Positions 45,098-55,166 are shown, numbered from the stretch's first letter. The stretch: 60,907 bases of DNA from Erwinia sp. ErVv1 (GCF_900068895.1 NZ_CDPK01000007.1:11542-72448); one strand, 5' to 3'. Made by a program: numbers and translations. Notes: generated by a model from the letters alone, not told the origin.

Positions 45098-45226
45098 AGT
45101 CATACTATTAAGCTCTCCGTGCGCGTCACGGAGAGCTGTTTCATCGCGAGGGCAGGACGCGTCACCTTGTGCATGGCAAGCGGATGAACGGACTACCATC
45201 CTATTGTTTGTATTCGGGAGTGGGAA

Positions 45227-46111
45227 ATGAAGCCTTTTTTGCGCTGGTGTTTCGTTGCGACAGCTTTAACGCTGGCAGGATGCAGCAACTCTGATTGGCG
45301 TAAGAACGAGGTCCTGGCCGTACCTTTGCAGCCTACGCTGCAGCAGGAAGTCATTCTGGCGCGCATGGAACAGATACTTGCCAGTCGTGCCCTTACCGAT
45401 GATGAACGCGCACAGCTGTTATATGAGCGCGGAGTGTTGTATGATAGTTTAGGTTTGAGAGCACTGGCGCGAAATGATTTTTCACAAGCGCTATCTGTCA
45501 GACCGGATATGCCTGAAGTATTCAATTACTTAGGCATATATTTAACGCAGGCAGGCAACTATGATGCTGCCTATGAAGCGTTTGATTCTGTACTTGAGCT
45601 TGATCCAACTTACAATTACGCACATTTAAACCGCGGTATCGCCCTGTACTACGGCGGAAGGTTTAAATTGTCGCAAGATGATCTGCTGGCGTTTTATCAA
45701 GACGATCCTAACGATCCTTTCCGTAGCCTGTGGCTCTATCTCGACGAAAAAGAGATGAATGCCGACAAGGCCAAAGTAGCGCTACAACAGCGTTACGACA
45801 AAGCGGTCAGAGATCAATGGGGATGGAATATTGTCGAGTTCTACCTGGGCAACATCAGCGAAAGTACGCTGATGGAACGTCTCAAGGCGGATGCAACGGA
45901 TAACACCTCGCTCGCTGAACATCTCAGTGAAACCAACTTCTATTTAGGTAAACATTACCTAAGTCTGGGGGAGAAGGACAACGCAGAAGCGTTGTTCAAG
46001 CTGACGGTCGCTAACAACGTTCATAACTTTGTTGAGCACCGATATGCATTGTTGGAGCTGGCCCTACTCGGCCAGACACAAGACGATTTATCAGAATCTG
46101 ACCAGCAATAG
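45227..46111 (+). CDS. nlpI: Lipoprotein NlpI (TPR adaptor of murein hydrolases)
   Basis: Outer-membrane lipoprotein that scaffolds peptidoglycan endopeptidases and works with Prc to degrade MepS. 294 residues, as in E. coli. Lipobox LAGC with Cys19 after a short signal peptide. TPR repeats (for example [20 protein letters not shown] and [18 protein letters not shown]) fill most of the mature protein. Followed by a weak hairpin near 46146-46175. Confidence 0.97.
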   Translation: MKPFLRWCFVATALTLAGCSNSDWRKNEVLAVPLQPTLQQEVILARMEQILASRALTDDERAQLLYERGVLYDSLGLRALARNDFSQALSVRPDMPEVFNYLGIYLTQAGNYDAAYEAFDSVLELDPTYNYAHLNRGIALYYGGRFKLSQDDLLAFYQDDPNDPFRSLWLYLDEKEMNADKAKVALQQRYDKAVRDQWGWNIVEFYLGNISESTLMERLKADATDNTSLAEHLSETNFYLGKHYLSLGEKDNAEALFKLTVANNVHNFVEHRYALLELALLGQTQDDLSESDQQ

Positions 46112-46215
46112 CTGACGAACTAATATTGCCCTTTTTTTCGAAAAGTCATCATCTTAGCGGATGAGGGCCTTTTTGTTCGTCGAAACCACTAATTTGAGCC
46201 GGTTCACACTTTTTG

Positions 46216-46272
46216 ATGAAAATGACTAAATGTTTTCACGACGAGTTATGTAGACTGGCCGCCGCAATCTAA
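46216..46272 (+). CDS. yrbN: YrbN-like leader peptide upstream of deaD (18 codons)
   Basis: Small frame [18 protein letters not shown] in the position of E. coli yrbN between nlpI and deaD. The HDELCRLAA core matches what I recall of the E. coli peptide. There the frame is 26 codons and runs past the deaD start; here a TAA ends it at codon 18 and touches the deaD SD (AAGAGG). No strong SD of its own is visible. Probably a translated leader that influences deaD. Confidence 0.55.
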   Translation: MKMTKCFHDELCRLAAAI

Positions 46273-46288
46273 GAGGCACGTGTACTAC

Positions 46289-48196
46289 ATGACTGATATT
46301 GAAACCACTTTTGCTGACCTTGGCCTGAACGCCGAACTCCTTGAATCACTGAACGGTATGGGCTACGTAAAGCCTTCTCCAATCCAGGCTGAGTGTATTC
46401 CTCACCTGCTGGCTGGCCGTGATGTGCTGGGTATGGCGCAGACCGGGAGCGGTAAAACCGCAGCGTTCTCGCTGCCACTGCTTCACAATATTGATAGCAA
46501 CCTGAAAGCACCGCAGATCCTGGTGCTGGCACCAACGCGTGAGTTGGCGGTTCAGGTTGCAGAAGCCGTAACTGATTTCTCCAAGCATATGCGCGGTCTT
46601 AACGTGGTGGCCCTTTACGGCGGCCAGCGTTACGACGTACAGCTGCGCGCCCTGCGCCAGGGACCACAGGTTGTTGTGGGTACGCCTGGACGCCTGCTTG
46701 ACCACCTGAAACGCGGCACGTTAGATCTGTCTAACCTGCGCGGTCTGGTGCTGGACGAAGCTGATGAAATGCTGCGTATGGGCTTCATCGAAGACGTTGA
46801 AACCATCATGTCACAGATGCCTGCGAATCATCAGACCGCACTGTTCTCGGCTACCATGCCGGAAGCGATTCGTCGTATTACTAAACGCTTTATGAAAGAT
46901 CCTCAGGAAGTGCGCATTCAGTCAAGCCTGACTACGCGTCCTGATATCAGCCAGAGCTATTGGACGGCCTACGGTCGTAAAACTGATGCACTGGTGCGCT
47001 TCCTGGAAGCTGAAGACTTTGATGCAGCCATCATCTTTGTTCGTACTAAAAACGCGACCCTGGAAGTGGCTGAAGCGCTGGAGCGCAGCGGCTATAACAG
47101 CGCAGCACTGAACGGCGATATGAACCAGGCTCTGCGCGAGCAGACGCTGGAGCGTCTGAAGGATGGTCGTCTGGACATTCTGATCGCGACTGACGTTGCA
47201 GCCCGTGGTCTGGACGTTGAGCGTATCAGCCTGGTGGTAAACTTTGATATCCCAATGGATGCAGAGTCTTACGTTCACCGTATCGGCCGTACCGGTCGTG
47301 CAGGTCGTGCGGGCCGTGCGCTGCTGTTCGTTGAGAACCGTGAGCGTCGTCTGCTGCGTAACATCGAACGCACCATGAAGCTGACTATTCCAGAAGTTGA
47401 GCTGCCGAACGCAGACCTGCTGGGCGAGCGTCGTCTGGCTAAATTTGCCGCTAAAGTTCAGCTGCAGCTGGAAAGCAGCGATCTGGACCTGTACCGTGCT
47501 CTGCTGGCTAAAATGCAGCCTGAAGAAGACCTGGATATGGAAACGCTGGCTGCCGCTCTGCTGAAAATGGCTCAGGGTGAACGTCCGCTGATCGTACCTG
47601 CCGATCCGGCACCGCGTCCGCGTCGTGAGTTCAAAGAGCGTGACGACCGCCGTGGCGATCGTCCTGAGCGTGGCCCACGTGAAAACCGTGAAGGTGGCGA
47701 TCGTCCACGTCGTGAACGTCGTGACGTTGGCGATATGGAAGTTTACCGCATTGAAGTGGGTCGCGATGACGGCGTAGAAGTTCGCCACATCGTGGGTGCG
47801 ATTGCCAATGAAGGTGACATCAGCAGCCGTTACATCGGTAACATCAAGCTGTTTGGTACTCACTCAACCATCGAGCTGCCAAAGGGTATGCCTGGTGACA
47901 TTCTGACGCATTTCACCCGCACGCGTATTCTGAACAAGCCGATGAATATGCAGCTGATTGGTGATGCACAGCCTCGCAGCAACGAACGTAGCGGTGGCGG
48001 TGAGCGTCGCGGTTCTGGCGCTCCAGCACGCGGCGGTTTCGGTGCCCGTGACGGCGCCCCTCGTGGCGATCGTCCTGAAGGCGCACGTCGCTTCAGCGAC
48101 CGTAACGGCGGCGGCGAGCGTCGTGGCGGCGGTGCAAGCCGTGGTCCACGCCGTGAAGAGGGTGGCGCTGCGCCAACCCGTCGTCGCGACGCATAA
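46289..48196 (+). CDS. deaD: ATP-dependent RNA helicase DeaD/CsdA
   Basis: Cold-shock DEAD-box helicase for 50S assembly and mRNA decay. 635 residues. Q motif, [18 protein letters not shown] in [17 protein letters not shown] and [11 protein letters not shown] are all present. A dimerisation and RRM-like region follows, and the long Arg/Gly/Asp-rich tail from about residue 450 has RGG-type repeats interrupted by the RRM ([19 protein letters not shown]). I chose the ATG at 46289, 12 bases after AGAGG; the GTG at 46280 is too close to the SD. Confidence 0.97.
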   Translation: MTDIETTFADLGLNAELLESLNGMGYVKPSPIQAECIPHLLAGRDVLGMAQTGSGKTAAFSLPLLHNIDSNLKAPQILVLAPTRELAVQVAEAVTDFSKHMRGLNVVALYGGQRYDVQLRALRQGPQVVVGTPGRLLDHLKRGTLDLSNLRGLVLDEADEMLRMGFIEDVETIMSQMPANHQTALFSATMPEAIRRITKRFMKDPQEVRIQSSLTTRPDISQSYWTAYGRKTDALVRFLEAEDFDAAIIFVRTKNATLEVAEALERSGYNSAALNGDMNQALREQTLERLKDGRLDILIATDVAARGLDVERISLVVNFDIPMDAESYVHRIGRTGRAGRAGRALLFVENRERRLLRNIERTMKLTIPEVELPNADLLGERRLAKFAAKVQLQLESSDLDLYRALLAKMQPEEDLDMETLAAALLKMAQGERPLIVPADPAPRPRREFKERDDRRGDRPERGPRENREGGDRPRRERRDVGDMEVYRIEVGRDDGVEVRHIVGAIANEGDISSRYIGNIKLFGTHSTIELPKGMPGDILTHFTRTRILNKPMNMQLIGDAQPRSNERSGGGERRGSGAPARGGFGARDGAPRGDRPEGARRFSDRNGGGERRGGGASRGPRREEGGAAPTRRRDA

Positions 48197-48690
48197 TCGC
48201 ATCAGGGCATAACAACCCATAATGCTAAAAACCGGTCACATTGTGTGGCCGGTTTTTTTTTGCGTTGATGCAGTCATTCTCGCTGAGGGCAGCAGCGCGA
48301 TGACTTATTTTAGTCGTCGTCTTTAACTCTCGTTATATCCTCTTCTCTATCGTTATCCTCACTTCATCCTCTGCGTCTGAATCACAATCAACCCACCCTG
48401 CCGCATGTGTTAATGCGTTGCGGAAAAATTATCTTTGCTCTCAATCTGTTTTTTATCCTGTCCCGTGACCTGCCGGATGACAGGTAGGCACGACTCTAAT
48501 GATGAAGGTTATTCATTGCTGCCTGCCAGTAATTTTAAGGTGTAAAAATAAACGCAGGTTGCACAACGGGTATCTGTAAGAACTGGCCTGAAGAACAATA
48601 AATAAGCCATTTTCACTGGTAGCCAAAGCATAAGCAAAGCTACTGTTTATGGGAGGTGTTTATTATTCTACATTCATACAGGAGCAGCAA
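48197..48690. other. Intergenic region upstream of the orphan gene
   Basis: Contains the deaD terminator (48227-48260) and then about 430 bases with no convincing gene. E. coli has mtr (tryptophan permease) after deaD; no trace of it is seen. A + T content rises toward the orphan. I could not identify a confident promoter or operator. Confidence 0.5.
48227..48260 (+). terminator. Rho-independent terminator after deaD
   Basis: AAAAACCGGTCACA / TGTGGCCGGTTTTT stem (one G-T pair) with a three-base loop and eight or more T. Confidence 0.93.
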
Positions 48691-50478
48691 ATGGAGTTAT
48701 CAGCACGTCAGAATAATACGCGTATAATGGACGTTATTGGTGGGTTTAATACCATCTACTCATTTATAGATAATATAGGAAGCATTTTTTCTTCCATCAC
48801 TAACCCTGGTGGAAACTTAGACGGTGCTATGTCTAATGCCGCGCTGTGGGAGAATATACAGTCATCGTTAGGAGGTATGGGCGATGATATTAACACGCTA
48901 TTGGCACAGGGCACTCTGACGCAGGCTCAAATCAGGCTTCTTATTGAGATGTCTTCAAGACAAAGTAATCTGATTAGCGTAGCCAATAAAAACATTCTCG
49001 CCATAAAAAGTAATCTTGATTTTTATCTCCCTGCGATTCTGAATGCAATTCACTATGTTTCTTCTCAGAACAGGCAAATTATTGGCATGCTCGGTGATGT
49101 CAGAAATCGTCTGGTACTAATAAGTGAACAGCTGGACAATATTGCCCGGCAAATCAGTCTCAACTCCAGTCTTGCTGAGATGACATCTTCTTATCAGGCC
49201 GTCAGGTTTGTTTCAGAAAGGTACGATCAATTTTCTGACAAGTTAGTTGAGTTGAAAACCCGGTCAACGGATAACAGTGAAATTCTGGAAAGCGACTCTT
49301 TTGTTGAATTATATGAATTTGCGAAAAGCGTCACCGAACCAGCCTTGAATAATATTATTTATCATTTAAATACCATCCATAATTCATTAGTCGGGAAGAA
49401 TGTTTTATCAACAAGCAATCTCCAGCTCGTTATATCCGAGTTTATATCGAAGGAGATCGTTTTTAATAGCGTGAGCAATGTATCACGGGCGATCGATTTT
49501 TTGCTTAACTCCCAGCTTATACAAGTGAAAGCGCTGGGTGCATTCTGTTCGTGCCGGGCAATAATGAATTATCCCTATTATGACTATGCCAGTGAAATGA
49601 AATCTGCACTCAACGAGCAGCAGCAACTCTTTTCTCAGATTATGTCTAAAATTACGCCTGAAAGGAACTCTCTGATGGCAACCCACAACTGTCCGGATTC
49701 AGTCCCCATCATGGGAGAATTCCCTGCACTTGATAAGCGGCCCACCGTCAGGCACAGGGCGAAAAAAGGTTACGCGCTTTTGGGTTTTGAATTTGTCTAT
49801 AATAAAAGCAAGGATACATTTAAGTTGGTTGTTACTGATGGGAAATTAGGCGTCGGGTTTAAAGTTAGCCAGGGCACTGAGGAAAAATATGAATATGATG
49901 TTGGGCGTTCACCTTATTCTCTTGATGACTGGCAAAATTATAGAATTTGTAAGATAGGTGAAGAAGTCATCACTGGCTTTGACTACACGTCGTCTTATCA
50001 TTCAACAAAGGACGGTAAAGAAATCCATACCTATAGTTTTTCGGCGATTTATGTTTCACAATATGATGCGCTTACCGGGGCACTGAAAGCTGAATACCTC
50101 CCCGCGAATAAGTATAAATCTTTTTCTCGTGACAGCGTTGAGTATAATATTGGAAAATCTTTTGAAGAAAGGAATGCGCAAGATTTTAATGGCGATGGAA
50201 AGATTGTTAATTCAACTTCCCGCGGCCTTCCACTCTGTTTTATAGGGGAGAGGTATCCTGCTCCGCTTTATTGTCTGATGTTCAATTTGGCAGTCTTATC
50301 TAAAGGTTCTGACGAATGCATATATCTAATATGCGCCGGAAGTTATCTGGGAAGACAATTTAAAACGGATGATTTTAATCAGATAAGCCGGTCAGGCCGC
50401 AGTGCAGATGACGGTCAAATATCTTTGGAACCGCCGCGAGGACGTCAGTATGGCGATAACTCGCGCTCTATAGATTAA
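48691..50478 (+). CDS. Unrecognised ~595-residue protein, helical bundle plus beta-rich C-terminal domain
   Basis: I do not recognise this protein. No signal peptide, transmembrane helix or known catalytic motif is evident. Residues about 1-345 look almost wholly alpha-helical, with long amphipathic stretches rich in Ser, Asn, Leu and Ile (for example LISEQLDNIARQISLNSSLA). From about 350 to 580 the sequence turns beta-rich and Tyr/Lys/Ser-rich (KKGYALLGFEFVYNKSKD). It contains DFNGDGKI at 498-505, a DxNxDG calcium-loop-like motif. Codon use is AT-rich, unlike its neighbours, suggesting transfer. The start is the ATG with AGGAG six bases upstream; an ATG at 48649 lacks an SD. A helical pore-forming or insect/host-directed toxin-like protein is one guess, nothing more. 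Confidence 0.85.
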   Translation: MELSARQNNTRIMDVIGGFNTIYSFIDNIGSIFSSITNPGGNLDGAMSNAALWENIQSSLGGMGDDINTLLAQGTLTQAQIRLLIEMSSRQSNLISVANKNILAIKSNLDFYLPAILNAIHYVSSQNRQIIGMLGDVRNRLVLISEQLDNIARQISLNSSLAEMTSSYQAVRFVSERYDQFSDKLVELKTRSTDNSEILESDSFVELYEFAKSVTEPALNNIIYHLNTIHNSLVGKNVLSTSNLQLVISEFISKEIVFNSVSNVSRAIDFLLNSQLIQVKALGAFCSCRAIMNYPYYDYASEMKSALNEQQQLFSQIMSKITPERNSLMATHNCPDSVPIMGEFPALDKRPTVRHRAKKGYALLGFEFVYNKSKDTFKLVVTDGKLGVGFKVSQGTEEKYEYDVGRSPYSLDDWQNYRICKIGEEVITGFDYTSSYHSTKDGKEIHTYSFSAIYVSQYDALTGALKAEYLPANKYKSFSRDSVEYNIGKSFEERNAQDFNGDGKIVNSTSRGLPLCFIGERYPAPLYCLMFNLAVLSKGSDECIYLICAGSYLGRQFKTDDFNQISRSGRSADDGQISLEPPRGRQYGDNSRSID

Positions 50479-50551
50479 AACCAGGGTTCGTGACTGCTCA
50501 TCCAGTCAGCATCGTCGGGATTTACATTAAACGCTGAAAAAATGGTTTAAG

Positions 50552-50587
50552 ATCGTTAAAAACCCAGAGTAGCGGGTTTTTAACGAT
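50552..50587. terminator. Bidirectional terminator between the orphan gene and yhbW
   Basis: Perfect 14-bp inverted repeat ATCGTTAAAAACCC / GGGTTTTTAACGAT with an eight-base loop. The T runs lie within the stem, suiting both convergent genes. Confidence 0.85.
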
Positions 50588-50637
50588 GGGAATATCTCCC
50601 TGGTCATTTACGACGTCGTGCGGGAGAATTACTGCTG

Positions 50638-51645
50638 TCAGATCGACCGCCAGGCTTCCATCGCCAGCGCAAAGGAGTGCAGTCGCGCCTGTTGGTCAAA
50701 AATCTGCCCATTAATCATAATTTCATCCGCCTCCGTCTCACGCAGCAGCGATACCAGACCCTGGCGCACTTTATCCCTGTCACCCACTACCGACATACTC
50801 AGCGCCTGCTGAACGCCGTACTGTTCTGATGGTGACCACAGATTATCCATATTCTCCACCGGTGCGGGCAGTGGGCCCGGCCGACCACGGCGCAGATTGA
50901 TAAACTGCTGCTGCATGGAGGTAAACAGGAATCGGGCGTCTCGCTCACTGTCGGCGGCTACGACGTTAACGCAAATCATCGCATGGGGCTTTTGCAGCCG
51001 TGCCGACGGCGTGAAGTCTTCCCGGTAGAGGTGAAGTGCCTGGAAAAGCAGGTCTGGCGCAAAGTGTGAAGCAAAGGCAAACGGCAGTCCCAGCTTAGCG
51101 GCAAGCTGAGCGCTGTAGAGGCTGGAGCCGAGAAGCCAGACCGGGATCTTAAGCCCCAGACCCGGCACCGGCAGTACTGCCGGACGCTCATCCCCGGCGG
51201 CATCAAACCAGCTAATCATCTCCTGCACGTCAGCGGGAAAATTATCAACGTGACCGCCCATATGCCGACGCAGTGCCATCATGGTGCGCTGATCGGAGCC
51301 CGGCGCGCGGCCCAGCCCTAAATCAATACGCCCCGGATAGAGAGATTCCAGCGTGCCGAACTGCTCAGCAATGACCAGAGGTGCATGATTAGGCAGCATC
51401 ACGCCGCCGGAGCCAAGCCGCAGCGTCTGCGTGTTCGCCGCAAGAAAGCCAATCAGCACCGAGGTGGCGGCACTGGCGATACCGGACATATTGTGGTGTT
51501 CGGCCAGCCAGTAGCGGTTGTAACCCAGCTTTTCGGCCTGCTGTGCCAGTGAAAGAGAGGTTTTGAACGCATCAGAGGCGGTTGCACCCTGCGGAATAGG
51601 CGCGAGATCGAGGATCGACAGGGGGACGTTTTTTATATCGGACAT
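50638..51645 (-). CDS. yhbW: YhbW, luciferase-like flavin monooxygenase family protein
   Basis: Bacterial-luciferase-like (LLM class) oxidoreductase, substrate unknown. 335 residues, as in E. coli. TIM-barrel segments SLLDLAPIP-type start (here SILDLAPIP), [20 protein letters not shown] and [11 protein letters not shown] are conserved; FMN or F420-like cofactor is expected. Downstream of ubiUV on the same strand, separated by 355 bases. Confidence 0.93.
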   Translation of the reverse strand: MSDIKNVPLSILDLAPIPQGATASDAFKTSLSLAQQAEKLGYNRYWLAEHHNMSGIASAATSVLIGFLAANTQTLRLGSGGVMLPNHAPLVIAEQFGTLESLYPGRIDLGLGRAPGSDQRTMMALRRHMGGHVDNFPADVQEMISWFDAAGDERPAVLPVPGLGLKIPVWLLGSSLYSAQLAAKLGLPFAFASHFAPDLLFQALHLYREDFTPSARLQKPHAMICVNVVAADSERDARFLFTSMQQQFINLRRGRPGPLPAPVENMDNLWSPSEQYGVQQALSMSVVGDRDKVRQGLVSLLRETEADEIMINGQIFDQQARLHSFALAMEAWRSI

Positions 51646-52000
51646 AGTCGCTCACTTTTTTTTGAAGGGCCGAAAATAACCCTCATCCTTCAAATTGCAG
51701 GTATGCTGGCTGTTATTATGCCGAACAGCCACGCTTTTCAGTAAGGGTCGGTACTTTGGCTACCGCCCCATGCAATTCGATAACCGAAGGTTAGCGTACT
51801 GGTGCAAGCAGATAGCCTGGACGATTTTTTGATAAAAGGATTGGCAGTTTGCAGCACTTTACCTTTTACCAGACAGTCCCGGCGCACAATCTGCCCTGAT
51901 AAGGCGTGGCCCGGGCTATGCGTGAGTATGACTTATCATTCGCCCGGGTAAAACCGCATTTATTGTTAGCGGGGATGAGCAGGCGACAGCTCGCCCGGTT
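51646..52000. other. Gap between ubiV and yhbW
   Basis: Holds the 3' flank of ubiV and the probable yhbW promoter. I see no gene, and no clear rho-independent terminator for the ubiUV transcript. Confidence 0.5.
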
Positions 52001-52879
52001 TTAGCTGACAAGCTCCAGTCCGGCCACCTGCCGCCAGTAGCCATTACACTGCCTGTGGGATTGCAGCGATAAGGGATGCTTACCCGTTTCGTTGGCGCGA
52101 AATGCATCCACCATCGTCAGCGTCTCTGTACCCTGGGGAGATAAGCGGACAATATCCACCCGCCCCTGCATCGAAATCAGCTCATTGCCCAGGTTATAGC
52201 AATAACCACTCATCGTCTGAATACCATTAAGCACAAATACCAGCTGATCTTCCTGGGAATAAAGTTTTCGCCCAAGCGGGTGCTCACTACAGCAGGTCTG
52301 ACAGTCGTCTTTGCCGCGGTTCTCCGCCCTGGCGGTAAAGCAGCGGGCAGAATAAGCCAGCGGTAGATGGCCATAACCCAACACTTCCACCTCAAACCGG
52401 TTGCGTATGCCCAGCGTCTCGCACTGCGTCAGCAAGTTGACCAGCCAGTCGCGGGACAGCTCAACCGGCATACACCAGCGCACCATACCCATTTTTAACA
52501 GCAGACGCAGCGTAACGGCGTTGTAGCAGTTCAGCGCATGGCCGGCGACGAAGGGCAGACCCGCTTCCGCGACCATATTGACCGTTCCCATATCGTTAGC
52601 TTCGATAAGGAATTCGCCGTTATCCACATAGCGTTTCAGCTCAACCAGTTCTGAAGGGGACTGAACCAGCGCCAGGCTGGTCAGTACCACCTGCTTGCCC
52701 GCCGCCGCCAGCGCTTTCGCCATCGCCATCCAGTCTGCCATTTTGGTTGCCCGACGTTTGCTGCATACCGCTTCACCCAGATAGACGATCTCCGCACTGC
52801 TGCTGGCAGCGGCCTGGTAAAAATCCTGTAGCGTCTCAGTTGGCCAGTACCAGAGTACCGGGCCTAATGCGTATTTCAT
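52001..52879 (-). CDS. ubiV: UbiV, oxygen-independent ubiquinone hydroxylation subunit
   Basis: Forms a heterodimer with UbiU that hydroxylates ubiquinone precursors without O2. 292 residues, as in E. coli, peptidase U32 family fold. The 4Fe-4S ligands I recall for E. coli, Cys39, Cys180, Cys193 and Cys197, are all at the same positions. I chose the ATG at MKYALGPVLWYWP by homology. It follows ubiU by 8 bases. Confidence 0.96.
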   Translation of the reverse strand: MKYALGPVLWYWPTETLQDFYQAAASSSAEIVYLGEAVCSKRRATKMADWMAMAKALAAAGKQVVLTSLALVQSPSELVELKRYVDNGEFLIEANDMGTVNMVAEAGLPFVAGHALNCYNAVTLRLLLKMGMVRWCMPVELSRDWLVNLLTQCETLGIRNRFEVEVLGYGHLPLAYSARCFTARAENRGKDDCQTCCSEHPLGRKLYSQEDQLVFVLNGIQTMSGYCYNLGNELISMQGRVDIVRLSPQGTETLTMVDAFRANETGKHPLSLQSHRQCNGYWRQVAGLELVS

Positions 52880-52887
52880 GGGGTATC

Positions 52888-53883
52888 CTACTGCCATTGA
52901 CGATGGTAGGCGCCCAGCGTGGTCTGTGTTCCTTCGCTGAGTGCGCTGAGCGTGTTCATCCAGTTCTGCTGAGCGATAAAACCGGCAGGATCGGCCCTGC
53001 AACGATCGATAGCCTGACGCCAGACGCGCGTAACCTGTTCCACGTAGGCCGGGCTACGCTGACGGCCCTCAATTTTTACCGAGGCGATATTAGCGGCCAG
53101 CAGTTCCGGGAGTAGCGCAAGAGTATTCAGGCTGGTTGGCTCTTCCAGCGCGTGATAGCGTGCCCCGTCTAAACGGTAGCGGCCCTTACACAGCGTTGGG
53201 TAACCTGCATTCTCCGTGGCGTCATAGCGATCGATAAGCACCTCATTCAGCCGCGACTCCAGCCCGCCGGGCGTCTGCTGCCAGCGAACATAGCGGGCGG
53301 GGGAGCAGGCGCCGACGGTATTGGGGGATTCGCCAGTAAGCCAGGATGAGAGGAAACAGCGTCCTTCTGCCATGATGCACAGACTGCCAAAGGCGAAGAC
53401 CTCCAGCGGCACGGGGGTGACGCGCGCCAGCTGGCGCACCTGATGCATAGAGAGCACGCGGGGCAGGACGACCCGGGCGACATCGAAATTGCGCTGATAG
53501 AATTTGATTGCCTCGACGTTGGTTGCCGAGGCCTGTACCGAAACGTGTCGCTCAATATGCGGATAGCGTTCAGCGGCATACTCCAGCATGGCGATGTCTG
53601 CCAGGATCAGCGCATCTACGCCGACGCTCGCGGCCATATCCACCGCATACTGCCAGCGCTCGTAGCCGCTGGGATGCGCAAAGGTGTTGATCGCGACATG
53701 TAGCTTACGTCGGTGCTGATGAACGTACCCGGTCGCTTCCTTCAGCCGTTTTTCGGTGAAATTCAGGCCCGCGAAGTGACGGGCGTTGGTGTCATCCTTC
53801 AGGCCAACATAAACGGCGTCTGCTCCGTTTTCGACCGCAGCCTTTAGCGCGGGCAAATTACCCGCAGGACAAAGCAGTTCCAT
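52888..53883 (-). CDS. ubiU: UbiU, oxygen-independent ubiquinone hydroxylation subunit
   Basis: Partner of UbiV. 331 residues, peptidase U32 family. The 4Fe-4S ligands Cys169, Cys176, Cys193 and Cys232 are in place (FGSLCIMAEGRCFLSSW, GACSPAR, YPTLCKGRY). Divergent from ubiT. A TTGAT half-site lies in the shared 205-bp promoter region, but I see no full FNR site there. Confidence 0.96.
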   Translation of the reverse strand: MELLCPAGNLPALKAAVENGADAVYVGLKDDTNARHFAGLNFTEKRLKEATGYVHQHRRKLHVAINTFAHPSGYERWQYAVDMAASVGVDALILADIAMLEYAAERYPHIERHVSVQASATNVEAIKFYQRNFDVARVVLPRVLSMHQVRQLARVTPVPLEVFAFGSLCIMAEGRCFLSSWLTGESPNTVGACSPARYVRWQQTPGGLESRLNEVLIDRYDATENAGYPTLCKGRYRLDGARYHALEEPTSLNTLALLPELLAANIASVKIEGRQRSPAYVEQVTRVWRQAIDRCRADPAGFIAQQNWMNTLSALSEGTQTTLGAYHRQWQ

Positions 53884-54088
53884 ATTACTCTTCCGTACAA
53901 ACTATAGAATCCGTGAGTGTAAACAGGGAAACGATCAGAACTTTTGATTTAAGGCAGCTAATGGCGTAATGATGAACAATGGATTTAATGCCAAAATTCT
54001 GTAGAGTTCGCACACTTTACTGATCCATTCGTCAGATTCGTTTTGCCAGTGTGGCAAAATAGTCAAAATTCATACGTAAGGAGTAATA

Positions 54089-54616
54089 ATGGTGTTGAAC
54101 CCATTATGTGCAAAACTTGTCCGCAAGGGTCCACAATTTTTGCGAATTCCGCTGCAGCTGGCACCTTTTGCACTCAAAAAACAGTGTCTGCAACAGCTGT
54201 TAAGCTGGCAGTTTCACTATGCTCTGGCGGAAGGGGATTTAGACTTTCTTGAGGGGCGCGGGTTAGGCGTGGAGATCCGCGATCTGGGCCTGCGCTGGGT
54301 CACCACCCTTGAGCAGGGGAAATTGCAGGTTGCCGAACGGGAAGAGGCCGACGTCTGGTTCCGCGGTGAGGCTAACGACCTGCTGCTGGTGGCCGCCCGC
54401 AGGCAGGACCCCGATACGCTGTTCTTTCAACGTCGTCTGGTGATTGAAGGCGACACTGACCTGGGGCTGGAAGTGAAGAATCTGATGGATGCGATGGAAC
54501 CTGAACATATGCCCGCGCCGCTGCGTTACGGACTGATGCAGCTGGCTAACCTGATTGAGGCGGGACTCTCTGAGGACGCGACTTCCCCTGCGGATCGCGC
54601 AGGTGTGCCATGTTAA
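54089..54616 (+). CDS. ubiT: UbiT, SCP2-domain lipid accessory factor of anaerobic ubiquinone synthesis
   Basis: Binds ubiquinone intermediates for the UbiUV route. 175 residues. The SCP2 sterol-carrier domain spans most of it, including the FFQRRLVIEGDTDLGLEVKNLMDA block. SD AAGGAG at 8 bases from the ATG. Its stop overlaps the yhbS start, so the two are coupled. Confidence 0.95.
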   Translation: MVLNPLCAKLVRKGPQFLRIPLQLAPFALKKQCLQQLLSWQFHYALAEGDLDFLEGRGLGVEIRDLGLRWVTTLEQGKLQVAEREEADVWFRGEANDLLLVAARRQDPDTLFFQRRLVIEGDTDLGLEVKNLMDAMEPEHMPAPLRYGLMQLANLIEAGLSEDATSPADRAGVPC

Positions 54617-55110
54617 TTCGTACTGAAATCGGCATAGACGCCGCCAGGATCGACGCGCTGCTACGACGCTGTTTTGCGACGGTCAGAGAGGCGGAACTGG
54701 TGCAACAGCTGCGTGAGGATGGATTGCTGACGCTGGGCGTGGTGGCGACCGACGACGAAGGCCAGGTGCTGGGCTACGCTGCATTCAGCCCGGTAACCCT
54801 TAATGGCGAAGATCACCAGTGGGTCGCCCTCGCGCCGCTGGCGGTAGAGGAGAGCAGCCGCGGTGACGGGCTGGGTAAACAGCTTATTTATGAGGGGCTG
54901 GATACGCTCAATGAATTTGGCTACGCCGCCGTGGTCGTGATGGGTGAACCGGATTTTTATGGTCGCCTGGGATTTGAACCCGCGGCCCGACATCAACTCC
55001 ATTGCCGCCTGTCCGGCGCGGAAGCGCTCCAGGTCTACAAACTGGCCGACGAGGCGCTCGTTCAGGCAGAGGGCCTTATTGAGTACGCGGCTCCCTTCGC
55101 TGAGGCCTGA
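54610..55110 (+). CDS. yhbS: YhbS, GNAT-family N-acetyltransferase
   Basis: Predicted acetyltransferase; the substrate is unknown to me. 166 residues. Acetyl-CoA-binding motif A reads LAPLAVEESSRGDGLGKQL. GYAAVVVMGEPDFYGRLGFEPA follows, typical of the YhbS group. Overlaps ubiT by seven bases. Confidence 0.92.
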   Translation: MLIRTEIGIDAARIDALLRRCFATVREAELVQQLREDGLLTLGVVATDDEGQVLGYAAFSPVTLNGEDHQWVALAPLAVEESSRGDGLGKQLIYEGLDTLNEFGYAAVVVMGEPDFYGRLGFEPAARHQLHCRLSGAEALQVYKLADEALVQAEGLIEYAAPFAEA

Positions 55111-55166
55111 GACGCTGCCGCCAGGGGCGAGGGCGCGCGGCGGCGTTCTGCTCTGTGAGCTCAGGT

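Noticed and set aside
44273-45199. 308-codon frame antisense to pnp, and similar long antisense frames (43232-44095, 46922-47863, 31055-31726, 11343-11933)
   Set aside because: They lie opposite well-matched essential genes and follow their codon bias. They have no recognisable domains and no ribosome-binding sites.
47958-48212. 84-codon frame inside the deaD tail
   Set aside because: A frame shadow created by the Arg/Gly repeat codons of deaD.
48649-48690. Longer start for the orphan protein (14 extra codons)
   Set aside because: No SD precedes the ATG at 48649, whereas the ATG at 48691 has AGGAG at good spacing.
53930-53965. Possible FNR site between ubiU and ubiT
   Set aside because: Only a TTGAT half-site is present; the second half does not match ATCAA, so I did not list it as a feature.
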